Positions 44,789-55,618 of a DNA stretch of 64,000 nucleotides are shown here, piece by piece. Position 1 is the stretch's first letter, and each line of letters opens with the position of its first letter. Both the position numbers and the translations under genes were made by a program. This DNA comes from Brachycybe producta (Eukaryota > Arthropoda > Diplopoda > Playtdesmida > Andrognathidae): assembly GCA_036925085.1 (NCBI GenBank), contig JAUPFP010000001.1:18413342-18477341 (forward strand), given 5' to 3'. A model generated the notes under the pieces. It searched no databases. It was not told the origin of the DNA and worked only from the letters and a program-made list of their open reading frames with translations.

Positions 44789-45660
44789 GAGAAATAACAT
44801 AAGCAATCAAATAAAAAAGAAAACCCTTTTTTTTAAAGGAAAAAAAAAACAAATATACCTGAACGAGACACGTTTTTTTTATTTATGGAAAGAGAAAAAC
44901 CGGCCAATGGGCCATTTAAGAATTTTGATTATGACAACAGAAAATATCAAACGGATGAATTTTTCTTCGACCGCCCGACATTCCCTTATTTTTATTTATT
45001 TACCATCTCTTTCAGGTACCTATATATTTTTAGGAATAGAGATGAACAATAGAATCTTCACAGAGAGTGAGTAAATTGCAAGAATAACGAATCTTTCGTT
45101 CAATTTCAATAGTAAACATCATGCATAAAATAAAGCATTTGACCATGAACAAATGAAGTTGACGAGTTTCACTATATATCGTATATGATTATCAATTTTT
45201 TTAACGAAACAGGACAAGTTGAGTGTCATCATTTGTTAAAATACACAGTCACGTTTGGGAAGTTCATGGTCAGTAGTCTGGCTCCATCCATCGTTCTACT
45301 TTTCCTCTAAGGTCGTGACGAAAGAGATCGTTGATCTTCTGGTCGGATAGGTGTCGTCGCGTGTTACTCGTCTGTTGCAAATGTCATAACGGCATCGAAC
45401 AGGACCGCTGGTTGCAACTTCTCGGTGACACGAAGTGAGTTCCCTTGAACACTACTTTTCGACAAGGTCATGTTGAAAGTTGACCGCGCAGAACTGCCGG
45501 AGGCTTGGCAACATCACTTCCCCAGGGAAGTAAACATCTCAACGATATGGCAACCCCGAAAGATGATTGCTGTGGCCAATTTGCCACAGACGGTGATGTT
45601 GATCACGAAGCGCCTTGGCTCCGTCCCATGTATCCCGTCCCGTCCCACGTATCTCCGTCC

Positions 45661-46806
45661 CTAGTCCCATGTATAAGGTTCCGTAGCCTTGACGTCCCAT
45701 TGCCAGAGTACCCAGCGATTGTTTAGAAGGAGTTCCAGAGTGGTTGCCCGTCGGAGGGGGCATCTTCTCCGAGGGGATTCAGCCATCCTAGGAACGGCTC
45801 CCGCCCCTAGGTCAGCCTTGTCCCTTTGGAAAGGATCACGATGACGCTGGTGTCGATGATTTTCCGGTAAGTCTCGATCAAACAGGATAACCGGAGGCAG
45901 TTCTAAGCTCACCCTGGCTCCCCCAGTAGCAATGTTCTTAAAGGGGTTCGGTTGGGCTTCTTCGTCCTTCGTAGCTGTAGCACTGTCCCGTGTGATGGTA
46001 GCTGGCACACTCCCAATGATGGTGTGAGTTGCAGAGACCAAAGTTGTCTCCTCTTCAATCCGACGATACGTTAAAACAAACCCGGCCTTTTTGGCCCTAA
46101 AAAGGATGGCCCGGGCTTGATCACGATCCAAATAGCACGGATGACGCTTCTTTTTTTTAACAGGCTGATCAGGCAAACTGACCAGCGACGATGCCCGCTT
46201 ACTGATGCTGTCGGAAGTGTCGATGTCCATTGGTTCAAGTTCTTCCGATGATACGTCTTCTATCCCTTCCACGATTGGTCCCTTGGTGGTCTCTTTGTTT
46301 GTAATTGTAACTCCCTTGGTAGGTTCCTGGGTGGTTGGTTCCTCTGCATCTATCCCTAGTTGACTTGGCTCTTTTGTTGTAGCCGTTTCCTTGGTGATTA
46401 CCAGGGTCCTATCATCCACAGAGGGGGTGGGTCCTCCAGAACCCAGAAGTCTTTCCTCCTCATGCTTCCAAAAAGCTTGACGGAGATATCGGAGGTCGTA
46501 GTGATACTGCACCCTTTCAGCCAGTAGGTGCTTTTGAATGATCTTTTCCGTCTTTTGGTCCTCCAGGAAGTCGTTTTGTTTTTCTTTTCCCCATCCAGGA
46601 GGAGCGGCTCTACCAGGGTAGAATCCGTTGTCCGGATGCAATGACTCTCGGAACTCTCTAGTCATGCCCAGAGGCATGGTACTGATGTCAATATGGTCCT
46701 CACGCTCCTCCCGAGCGTGTTTTGATTCGTGAAGTTGCATTGGTCTTATGGAAGTGTTACTTCTTGGCAATTGACCCTTCTGCTTCCTGGTCGCAACCGC
46801 TTCCAT
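45661..46806 (-). CDS. Unrecognised 381-residue ORF between gypsy integrase and 3' LTR
   Basis: A long open frame on the same strand as the gypsy element, placed after integrase and before the 3' LTR, where some gypsy lineages carry env or accessory genes. It is hydrophilic with no signal peptide or membrane segment, so it is not env-like. An Arg-rich N-terminus leads to EKIIQKHLLAERVQYHYDLR, then a Thr/Glu/Pro-rich middle, a basic PVKKKKRHP stretch that resembles a nuclear localisation signal, and DQARAILFRAKKAGFVLTYR. An overlapping frame (46746-47300) may be its N-terminal part after a frameshift near 46800. No family recognised. Confidence 0.5.
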   Translation of the reverse strand: MEAVATRKQKGQLPRSNTSIRPMQLHESKHAREEREDHIDISTMPLGMTREFRESLHPDNGFYPGRAAPPGWGKEKQNDFLEDQKTEKIIQKHLLAERVQYHYDLRYLRQAFWKHEEERLLGSGGPTPSVDDRTLVITKETATTKEPSQLGIDAEEPTTQEPTKGVTITNKETTKGPIVEGIEDVSSEELEPMDIDTSDSISKRASSLVSLPDQPVKKKKRHPCYLDRDQARAILFRAKKAGFVLTYRRIEEETTLVSATHTIIGSVPATITRDSATATKDEEAQPNPFKNIATGGARVSLELPPVILFDRDLPENHRHQRHRDPFQRDKADLGAGAVPRMAESPRRRCPLRRATTLELLLNNRWVLWQWDVKATEPYTWD

Positions 46807-47300
46807 CCTGAATCGGATCTCCGACCTCCGGATCCCGAAAGTCTTCGATCCTCTTCAGGCTGGTCGCGGCCACGCCCAAAATTATGATGGCGATGACTCA
46901 TCTCCAAAGCCTGCAAAAATCGCAATGAAAAGTTTTTCTCGCCACCTCCTGTCTGATCGATGGAATGATCCTCTCCGGTGTAGTCTTGAAAAAGACTTTT
47001 TGTTTTCGGCCCCTGGGTCTTGGTTTCTTTGCAAAGTTTGTAGTTCTCAGCAGGGATGACGTTCTCACCGAAGATTTTCAGTATCCACTCGAGAGTGATG
47101 GAAAAGTCCGCTTGGACAGAGTCTTGAAAAAGACTTTTCAGCTTTTGTCCAAGAATTGAATTTGGATTCTCCGTAGAAGACACACTCAGGGTGATTTTCG
47201 ATGCAAACCGACTATTTCTCACCAAGATTTTCGATAAAATCCAAAACTTTTCTGTTGTATTCCAAAAAAATTCCAAAACAAGAAAAACGTCCTCATGCAC
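46746..47300 (-). pseudogene. Upstream frame of the accessory ORF, with duplicated KSLFQD motif
   Basis: This frame overlaps the start of the 381-residue ORF and reads KLKSLFQDSVQAD and, 45 residues on, KTKSLFQDYTGED. The underlying DNA has TCTTGAAAAAGACTTTT twice (about 46986 and 47122). It ends in an Arg/Gly-rich MSHRHHNFGRGRDQPEEDRR segment. A one-base shift near 46800 would link it to the downstream frame. Confidence 0.35.
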
Positions 47301-47660
47301 TGGATACTAGAAGTGAAGTGGCACAATTGTTGGAACTAATTCCAGACAAAGAAACGGAGCGTATTCCTGCGCCACCCCTTGGTTCCTATGAGCATTTAAC
47401 CCCATCTCTGACGTCACTATCACGTGGTGTTGTTTGGCTTGTACCCTTCCACATGGGGACTGCTTTTCTCGTGCCAACATGTTAGATTTACATGGAATTG
47501 GAATGACATCAGTTGGATTCTTTTGGCTGAATCCAAGTCGTTCGTTAATGGAATCTCCTAGCGGATTTTTATTAGAAGATATTGGCGCTAATCTTCGTCC
47601 GCTATTTTTGGATGGTTTTTCACTAAACGAAGCAAATTAATTTGTCGATAGTCGCCCTGA
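47275..47660 (+). pseudogene. Plus-strand coding-like fragment of unknown origin
   Basis: Opposite in strand to the surrounding gypsy genes. One frame reads ALDTRSEVAQLLELIPDKET and ends LVPFHMGTAFLVPTC. Shifted by one or two bases it continues MLDLHGIGMTSVGFFWLNPS and LEDIGANLRPLFLDGFS, then stops at 47640. Residue use looks like a real globular protein, with aromatic and Gly spacing unlike random AT-rich frames. The VGFFWLNPS phrase faintly recalls the N-terminal region of GH31 glucosidases, but I do not claim that assignment. It could be a captured host exon. Confidence 0.3.
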
Positions 47661-47737
47661 TGATAGTTTTCAGCCCAAATATCGATGGTAAGGAATCCTT
47701 TTACCTCTGTGAAGTTTTAAATCCATTTTATTGGTAT

Positions 47738-48775
47738 TTAAGTCTGAGACTCTGATGACATCACTGGGTAGAGGAGTACTTTGAGGTGGGAACATACGAT
47801 TCTCGTTAATGTTAACATCATTCCTCCAACTACATTGAGCGCATTCTCCCGACTAATAAGGGCGCATGTGCACAATGTTGACATAATCTCTGTCTTTCCC
47901 CAGCCATCTGTGTATTGTAATTCATATACAGTATCAGACACTTTCTTGGTCACCGTATATCCATCTCTGTAGGAATAGCAGAATTTCCTGACTTCATCAG
48001 GCAAAGGTCTTAGGTCCTTGACCATTACTTGTTGTCCAATACAGTACTCTATCGGTTTTTTCCTTCTTTCATCATAGTACTTCTTCTGGCACAAGTGGGC
48101 TTCGTGGAGATTCTTTCTGGCTTCCAGAATTACGTCTCTCATTTCACCCACCGCTCCAGAGTCACGGACCACATCAGCAGTTTCCGGAAGACTTGGGACC
48201 TCGTCGATTGGCAGCCTGGCTTCTCTACCGAACATTAGTCGGTATGGCGTAAATTGCGAAGACCCATGTTGCGAAGTGTTATATGCAAACACCACTGTTA
48301 CCAGGTGAAAGTACCAGTCTTTTTGCTTCTTGCCTGGTGTTAGGGCCTTTTTAACAATCTGCATGACTGTTTTGTTAGTTCGCTCTGCCAACCCATCCCC
48401 TTGAGAGAAGTAAGCGGTGGTAGTTGAGTGTTGAATACCCAATTCGGTGAACAATTCCTCAGCCTCCTGAGCAGTAAATGATGTCCCACGATCCGTCAAT
48501 ATTCGTACTGGTGTGCCGATCATATATATGATAGTGTTCTTGATGAAATTCTTCGTTGTTTTTGCATTTTGTCTACAGACAGCTCGAGCAAAACAATATC
48601 TTGTAGCATAATCCACAGCGAGGATTATATGTTGAACTCCTCCTAAGAATTTTGGTCCTATATAGTCAATTCCCCAGGTCGTCCGATCCTCATTTCATGA
48701 AGAAATCCTGGGATTTTCTCTTGGGGTTTCTTGCAAAGCTGACATATGTGACAATTTCGCACATATTTCGTTACA
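47738..48775 (-). pseudogene. gypsy integrase
   Basis: Zinc-binding region with HDSPEAGHLGQGKT and (frameshifted, near 48800-48720) YVRNCHICQ. The DDE core has DYATRY, ILTDRGTSF and DGLAERTNKTV, followed by AYNTSQHGSSQFTPY and a C-terminal VMVKDLRPLPDEVRKF chromatin-side domain. The catalytic D, D and E are all present. A stop in the GELTI*DQN stretch and the frameshift disable it. Strand and order match the RT and RNase H upstream. Confidence 0.9.
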
Positions 48776-50620
48776 TCATTCTGCCAACCCTTCCAATAGA
48801 AGCATTGAGAGACCCGCTCCAGTTTTTCCTTGTCCTAAGTGACCAGCTTCTGGGCTGTCATGGAGCATTTCGATTATTTTGGTGACGAGTTGCTTTGGCA
48901 CTACATGCAACAGCTTGACTCTTTCTCCTTCCTGATGGCTGATGGCGCACAGTATATCTTCAACAAGCACGTAGTTCTTGTGAAGAGGAGATTCTGGTGC
49001 GTTCTGAAGCTCATTGATTATTTTAGTTAGGAGAGGGTCATTGCGTTGTTCTCCGGCCCAATCCCAGCGTTTAACGCTGAAGATGACATCATCATGCAAT
49101 TCTTCTGGGGTTGGTAGTAACTTCCAATGGGTCGGAATATCCACTGGCTTCCTTGAGATACAATCTGCATCGACATGAGTCACTCCTGCTTTATAGATAA
49201 TTGTGTAATTGTACTCTTGCATGAGTAACTGCCAGCGTCCTAGCCATCCTTCCATACCTTTAGCAGATTTCATGTAGCAAATGTCTGTGACAATAGTGAA
49301 TGGCTTGTTAAACAAGTAAGGACGGAATTTTGTAACCCCATAGATGATGGCGAGGCACTCCTTTTTCCGTAGTCGAATAGTTCTTTTCTGCAGTTTTTAG
49401 AGTTCGTGAAACAGCTCCTAGCATTTGTAAGGGTTTCTTTCTGGACCTTTGATACAGGATCGCTCCTATACCATATCCAGAATGCTGAGCTCCGCTTCCG
49501 GGTCATAGACTGCGAGTACCGGAGCTTCGGTCAGTTTTTGTTTGAGCAGTTGGAATGCTCCTTCGCAGTCGATGGTCCATTCGAATTGTACATCTTTTCG
49601 CGTCAATTCAGTCAAAGGCTTGGCAAAATGCGCATAATTTTCGATATGCTTCCTGTAAAATCCTGCCATACCTAAGAATCGCCTGGTCTCTTTTAGATTT
49701 GTTGGCCTTGGGAGCTCCCCAATCACGCTGACCTTGTTAGGGTCGGGTTGGACCCCCTCCTTAGAAATTATTTGACCAGGATATAAGACCTCCTCATACC
49801 CGAAATATCATTTGTTTGGGTTCAATTTGAGGTTGGCACTATGAAGTAACTTGAGGATATGGTCGAGCCTTTGAATGAACTGTTCAAAAGTTTTCCCGAA
49901 CACGATGATATCGTCTAAATAGACGAGACAAGTTTCCCACTTGTTCCCAGCCAGTAGAATGTCCAGTGCCCGCTGCATGGTAGCAGGCGCATTGCATAGT
50001 CCAAAAGGCATTCGCTTGAACTCAAAGGCCTCCCGGAGTCACAAAGGCTGTTTTCTCCTGGTCTTCTGGAGCAATTTTGAATTGCCAGTAGCCACTCTTC
50101 ATGTCTAAAGTGGCATAGTACCGTGCTCCATGTAGGGAATCAAGTGCGTCATCAATACGTGGTAACAGGTAATTATCGACTTTGGTGTGACTGTTGAGCC
50201 TGCGATAGTCGATGCAGAACCTCCATTGGCCATCTTTCTTTTTGACCAGCACGACTGGTGAAGAGTAAGGTGATTTGATGGCTGAATAACCCCAGCTTCC
50301 AGCATTTCTTTTACATTGGTTTTTATGATGTCGCGTTGTGCTGGGCAGTGGCGTCTTAGTTGTTCGCAAATTGGTGGGCAGTCTCCTGTGTCAATACGAT
50401 GTTCAGCGATGTCCGAACATCCCAGTTCAGAGGACTCGAAGGCAAACGAGGTGTGGTGTTGATGGAGTAAATCCAATAATATAGCTCTCTGCTCTTTGCC
50501 TAATGTTGGTCCGATTTGCATGGCCTGCTCAAATTCGGCATCTGAGAGTGGTTGATGTATGGATTTTATCTCCCCAGCTTCCTCTGATTCGTAGCAATAG
50601 TCAGCCTGCATGTGGGCTAC
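48776..50620 (-). pseudogene. gypsy reverse transcriptase and RNase H
   Basis: In order on the minus strand: SSELGCSDIAEHRIDTGDCP, VKEMLEAGVIQPS, SPVVLVKKKDGQWRFCIDYR, DALDSLHGARYYATLDMKSG, FKRMPFGLCNAPATM, then the catalytic [12 protein letters not shown] (YLDD) and KETRRFLGMAGFYRKHI. These are the classic Ty3/gypsy RT blocks, followed by RNase H (EWTIDCEGAFQLLKQKL) and a linker with WKLLPTPEEL. Frameshifts lie near 50370, 50020, 49800 and 49480, so no intact polyprotein is possible. Confidence 0.92.
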
Positions 50621-51423
50621 TATTTCGCCTTTTCCAATGCCCACTTCTGTGGTGGTGTTGAGGATTTCGATATTGAAGTCTGTTTTCCCTCTCCCTGCAT
50701 AATTCCAGGGGTCACGAAGATTCCCTTCCAAGTTTTCAATTTCTCATCTGGGACCACCACAAAGATTTCTTTAGGTCCCAGGGTCTTGTGAGCTTCTACT
50801 CGGAGGATTCCAGTTTGTCCTGGAGATATGACAATGGCTTCTGCTGATCGAAGAGTACATGGATCGTCAGATTCGAAGAGTCCCTTGACTTCTGGTGCTC
50901 CGACTACAGCCTCCTGGCTTGTCTCCGTGGGTTTCCCCTCGGTTGCACTTTTCAAGTAGCTGTTGACGCATTGTTTATAGATGCGTTCGTTAAACATTGA
51001 CTCCCCGAAATAGACTTTATTAGTCTTCAGCTCTACGACGAGGTTCAAAGCTCCTCCAAGGTCTCGTCCTAATATGGCCTCTCTCTTGCCTCCGATGACA
51101 ATGAAGCAGACTCTGGCAGACCTTCCTCCGACTTCAACTGTAGCAATTACCTGGCCAATTACATTGAGCTGGCTGCCTCCCACAACTCCTACTGTGGGAG
51201 TGGCGGAGACTGGCTCAACAGGCCAACCCATTTCCTCGACCAAGGATTCAGATAGGACACTGGTGAATGCTCCAAAATCCACCAGCAGCCGGATCTCACT
51301 CCGATTGATAACGGTTATCCTTGGTGCACCCTCATCGGTGTTGTGGTCCCCGATTTTTTTGGGTATAGGCATTGTTCTGCTACATATTTCCAGATGTCGC
51401 TCATAACTTTGCGACAACAAGCT
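50621..51423 (-). pseudogene. gypsy aspartic protease (altered catalytic motif)
   Basis: A retropepsin-like domain: LLVDFGAFTSVLS, VEEMGWPVEP, a GGSQLNVIGQV strand and AILGRDLGG. The catalytic triad is D-F-G where D-S/T-G is expected; TTT differs from TCT (Ser) by one base. The region after it (KTLGPKEIFVVVPDEK) is the linker to RT. The frame is exactly continuous with gag across the LINE insertion at 51424-53386. Confidence 0.85.
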
Positions 51424-53386
51424 CAATTCAATTCAATTCAATTAAATACACCTGCAATCAGCTCGAAAGCCACGTGGCAGGAAGGGATTGCTCCCAATCA
51501 CGACTGATTGTCATTATTTAAAAATAAGACATCATCATGAAATTGAAATCGTCCTAACAAAGAATTATTCACAGGAAGAGAATTCCATAGTCTAATAACA
51601 TTAGGAAGAAAAGACCAAAAATATGCATCAGTCCCATACCGTCCCTTTACAAATCTTGCAGCCCTACGCTGCACCATTTCTATTTCTTGTTTTAGATTAT
51701 TTCTAAATGGGTTCCAAATTGGGGAACAATATTCTAAGATAGGTCTAACTAGGGTAAAGTAATAGACCTTCTTTACATTTTCTTTACAATGTTTAAGGGT
51801 GCGTTGGACAAACTGCAGCCTTTGATTAGCTTTGGCAACTGCTTTGGTTATATGATCTTTCCAAAGCATGTCCTTGGACAAGGTTAAGCCAAGATATTTG
51901 ATGGTATCAACATGGGTTAGCTGACCATCTCCCATTGTGTAATCTGCCATGAACGATTCTCGCTTTCGGGAAACTCGCATAACATTGCATTTACTCCTAT
52001 TCAGTTGTAAATGCCACTCAGAGCACCACTCTTCAACACTGTCTAGATCTCTTTGGAGGACTTCACTATCCTCATTATCCCTAATCCTCCTGTAAACAAC
52101 AGCATCATCTGCAAACAAATGCATCGTACTGTTGCATCTGTCTGCCAGATCGTTTATGAACAGAAGGAAAAGCAGTGGTCCAAGAATGCTACCCTGAGGT
52201 ACACCAGATGTTACTTTAGCCCAGTCTGACACAGCACCATCAATTTGGACTCGCTGTTGTCTATTTGATAAGAATGATGATGTCCACGAAATTACTTGTT
52301 TATTTAAGTTAAAAGTCATCATTCTTTTAATTAGTAGTGAATGCTTCACTGTATCAAATGCTTTTGCAAAATCTAAAAATACCAAGTCAAATTTGCCCTT
52401 ACTATCCAAGCCAGATTGCATGTCTTGGATGAATAGTGCTAGCTGGGTATCACATGATCTGCCTTTTCGAAAACCATGCTGGTTTTCATGAATTAATTTA
52501 TGGTTTTTTAAATGCTTGATTGTATTAGAATAAATTATATGCTCGAGAGTTTTACAAACAATGGAGGTCAGAGAAATGGGTCTATAGTTCTTTGGACAAT
52601 TTTTATCTCCTGTTTTAAGAATTGGGCAGATATTTGCTTGCCTCCATGCCATAGGCAGTATACATCTATCAAGGGAATCTTGGAAAAGTTTACTTAAAAA
52701 AGGGCTAACTGCTGTGGCCAGCTCCTTTAGCAATCTTGGCGAGATTTCATCTGCACCAGCTGATTTATTAACATCTAGATTACAAAGCAAATTTTGTAAT
52801 CCAGTGGAGTTTATGATTATATCAGGCATGACATGAGATAAGGTGCCAAGTTGTGGTTCTTCATTGCCATCATTAGCATGAAAGACACTTTGGAAATAAT
52901 CGTTAAGTGTGCTTGCAATAACCTGTTTGTCAGTACAGACATCACCAAGTGGTGTTATAATTGAAGTTATATTATTTTGAATTTTGTTGTGATTTTTTAC
53001 ATATTTCCAGAACAACTTGGGATTTTTATGGAGTGATGCCCCTAAGACATTATTAGTAAAGTTTAAGTGTTCTTTTTTAAGCAAGCTTTTCACAAGACAT
53101 CACTGGGAATTAAACTGCAATTTAATAGTATCATTCATTTTAATCTTCATTTTAGATCTAAATTTGCGTTGTTTACGAAGAGCGTGGCGTATCTCAGTGG
53201 TGTACCAAATTGGTTCCAAGCTTGATTTTACATTTTTGAATGGGATGAATTTATTTATGCCATTAGAAATGACACTGACAAACAATGACTTGAATGGTTT
53301 ACATCTTTTGATAGTCCACTTTTAATTTTATTTTTCAGTTCATTTGTTACAAAGAGCTTAAAATTAGCCCAATCAGCTTTATTGTA
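51424..53386 (-). mobile_element. 5'-truncated non-LTR retrotransposon (Jockey/CR1-like LINE)
   Basis: The 1963-base insertion interrupts the gypsy gag-pol frame. Its 3' end (low coordinate) carries a short (AATTG)n tail at 51424-51447 in place of poly-A. The 5' end at 53386 lies inside the linker upstream of RT, so the endonuclease is lost, as is common for LINEs. Joining the two flanks restores an in-frame VLQ|SLLSQSYERH reading, which defines both ends to within a few bases. No long target-site duplication is evident. Confidence 0.9.
51498..53093 (-). CDS. LINE reverse transcriptase, open 531-residue frame
   Basis: The frame starts in the pre-RT segment (NPKLFWKYVKNH) and runs through RT blocks SAGADEISPRLLKEL, NYRPISLTSIVCKTLE, HGFRKGRSCDTQL, DLVFLDFAKAFDTVKHSLL, SGVPQGSILGPLLFLLFIND and the catalytic MHLFADDAVVYR (FADD). 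The thumb part is IKYLGLTLSKDMLWKDHI and VRPILEYCSPIWNP, and the frame ends at 51498. It has no stop or frameshift, unlike every other element gene here, so the insertion is probably recent. The upstream frame (to 53285) with WYTTEIRHALRKQRKF is the tail of the endonuclease-RT linker. Confidence 0.93.
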   Translation of the reverse strand: MKSLLKKEHLNFTNNVLGASLHKNPKLFWKYVKNHNKIQNNITSIITPLGDVCTDKQVIASTLNDYFQSVFHANDGNEEPQLGTLSHVMPDIIINSTGLQNLLCNLDVNKSAGADEISPRLLKELATAVSPFLSKLFQDSLDRCILPMAWRQANICPILKTGDKNCPKNYRPISLTSIVCKTLEHIIYSNTIKHLKNHKLIHENQHGFRKGRSCDTQLALFIQDMQSGLDSKGKFDLVFLDFAKAFDTVKHSLLIKRMMTFNLNKQVISWTSSFLSNRQQRVQIDGAVSDWAKVTSGVPQGSILGPLLFLLFINDLADRCNSTMHLFADDAVVYRRIRDNEDSEVLQRDLDSVEEWCSEWHLQLNRSKCNVMRVSRKRESFMADYTMGDGQLTHVDTIKYLGLTLSKDMLWKDHITKAVAKANQRLQFVQRTLKHCKENVKKVYYFTLVRPILEYCSPIWNPFRNNLKQEIEMVQRRAARFVKGRYGTDAYFWSFLPNVIRLWNSLPVNNSLLGRFQFHDDVLFLNNDNQS

Positions 53387-54755
53387 CTGTAGGACTTTTC
53401 GGGGAGCTGATTGGAGTTTTTCGATCTCGTCCTTTCGTAGGATCTTTCCCAGGCTTCCGTACGGTGAGACAGTTCGTTCTGTCTCTGGGAGTGGTTAGGT
53501 ATGTTTCTCGGCATCCATTGTCATAGCAATGCTGCTTGTAGCTCTGCAGCATGTCGTACCAAGTTAGTAGGTCTTCAGTGGTCCATTTCATCTTCTTCAC
53601 TGCCTCGATGATGGCTATGGTGTTGTCCGAACTTCCCTCTTCAGAACTTTCCTTTTCTGTAGTCTCCTCATCCGGTGTTGGGGGTTCGCGATTTTGTTCA
53701 GGTGAAGGTTCCCCCTCTGTCTCCACCTTGCTTAGTTTAACCCTGCGATAAGGCTCCCCAAAGGAATGAAGCTTATACGGTCCCCCAGATAGATGACAGC
53801 AAGCTCTGCTCCCTCCGCTGTTACAACTATATCTGGGTAATACAATTCCTCCATTCCTTCGTTGGTTAGTTCGTTGACAGTATTCCTCTCTGGGCAATTC
53901 CGTGAAAAGTGGCCCAATTTATGGCATTGAAAGCATTTAACTTTAGCTTCATCGACTTTCTTCCTCTCAGTGCCCTCTTCGGTTATTGTTATTGGTGGCA
54001 CCTCCAGCCCCTTGTCCCGGCTGAGCGGCTCCCATCCGGTCGGTACGTGTGACCGGAGCATTGTTGGTATTGGTGGAACTGCTTGACCGATTGTTGTTCT
54101 GTGGACATGGATTGGTATTTGCAGATGTTCTGTTGGAGTTACGATTGGACCTGGATGAACTTCCAGTTTCATCATCCTCTTCTCTCCTCAAATTCCATTT
54201 CCCGGCGAGATATAATGTGCATTCAATATTGACAGCGTAGTGGATAAAGGCACGCAGGTTGGATCCAGAAGCAGCTTCTACAGCTTTACTCATTATTGGA
54301 TGTAATGCTTCCCTTAGTTGTCCAATGTGCAGATTGTCAGCCATGTCCGGATAAAGTTTCTCGGAGACTTTGATGAATTTCCGGATGAAGTTCGGAGTGG
54401 GCTCACCCTCTTCTTGCTTAAGTTTCTTAAGATCCTTGCTGAGCAGTAGGTTCTCACTTGGCCGGCCGAATTCCTCCATCATTCTATCCTTTAACCCCCA
54501 CCAGTCTAGCCCAGGATTGCGTAGTCTGGTTCTTGACAAACAGTCCCAAGCATCATCCTTAACGCAGGTAGTGATATAAAAGTAGCGATGGTCAGGTGAC
54601 CATTCATGAAGAGCCGCAATAGCCTCGAACTTCTCAAGGAAGGTGCTGATTTGTCCCCCCCCTGTAAAGGGCTGAAGATGGTCCAGAGGATGACGATGGC
54701 CATATCTTTTATTGAGCTCTTCTATCGAGAGCTCATGTGTGCTCCGTGTGGTCAT
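53387..54755 (-). pseudogene. gypsy gag with CCHC zinc knuckle
   Basis: From ATG at 54755 (MTTRSTHELSIEELNKRYG) the gag domain reads LQPFTGGGQISTFLEKFEAI, ALHEWSPDHRYFYI and WWGLKDRMMEEFGRPSENLL, then an Asn/Ser-rich tail. After a frameshift near 53990 comes the zinc knuckle CFQCHKLGHFSRNC; after another near 53755 an acidic stretch (SPEQNREPPTPDEETTEKES) and WTTEDLLTWYDMLQSYKQHC. It then runs into protease beyond the LINE. The longer frame up to 54833 starts at a non-ATG codon. Confidence 0.88.
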
Positions 54756-55615
54756 GGCCTCTCTGCTTCGTTGGTTACGTGTTGGCAACTCTTTCTGAAA
54801 TCCCTTCGTCAGGGCTACGATGGTAAACAGCATTTTCTACTGTCCCTCTGGTATAGGCTGGTGGCTGTTGTGGTACCTGTTGTATACCTGAGGAATGCTG
54901 TGAATGTAGTAGTGGCCATTGGGCATGCAATTGGGTGTGCGTGCTCTGGGCCTCATTTAATGGGTGGGGCCTATTAGGACCCCCTCACATGGCCCCACAC
55001 TTCCCCATGTCTGATAACGGGTCCCACCATCGGCCACAGGCATATATCCAGACGATACCGCTGGATAATGCGATGGCATCATATGTTGTTGTGGTGGATT
55101 TAAATTTTTCCGCCAAATTTGCTGGGTTTGTGAGTGTGGGAGGCGTGTTTGAATTGGAATAGCTACTAAAGTATACAACCTGTTCACATTACAATTTTTT
55201 AATGTACCTTTTTTAGAATACCCTCATGTGGAATCAAGTTTATGTTAAAAATAATGTTATACAATGAAATCTGTCAATTATTTATTTGTGCTTATTATTT
55301 AAAAAATACGGAATACAAAAGTTAAAAACTAGTCATTTTAAGACGGTAACGGTTCATCTTTTCTTTCAAAATGACAGTAGTTGAACGATGAGAAAATAAA
55401 CAAAATATGTAGAATCACCAAAATTAAAATTTGGCATAACATATGCAATATTTCTGTATTAATAATAATGAATAAATCAAAAGTTAAATGTAAAGATTGT
55501 TGACTGTATAAACAGAAATCGGCTAAACAAAACACAAATTGCCATTAAGCAGTATCTTTTCACATGTTTTGTTGTTCATTCTTTTGACAAGTTTTACATT
55601 TAAAATATGTCACAC
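54756..55615. other. Leader of the gypsy element and AT-rich flank
   Basis: GC-rich up to about 55150, then AT-rich. No copy of the 43.35-kb LTR (no CCGCCTCGTCACA) was found here, so the 5' LTR is missing or replaced. No gene seen to 55615. Confidence 0.5.
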
Positions 55616-55618
55616 TTT

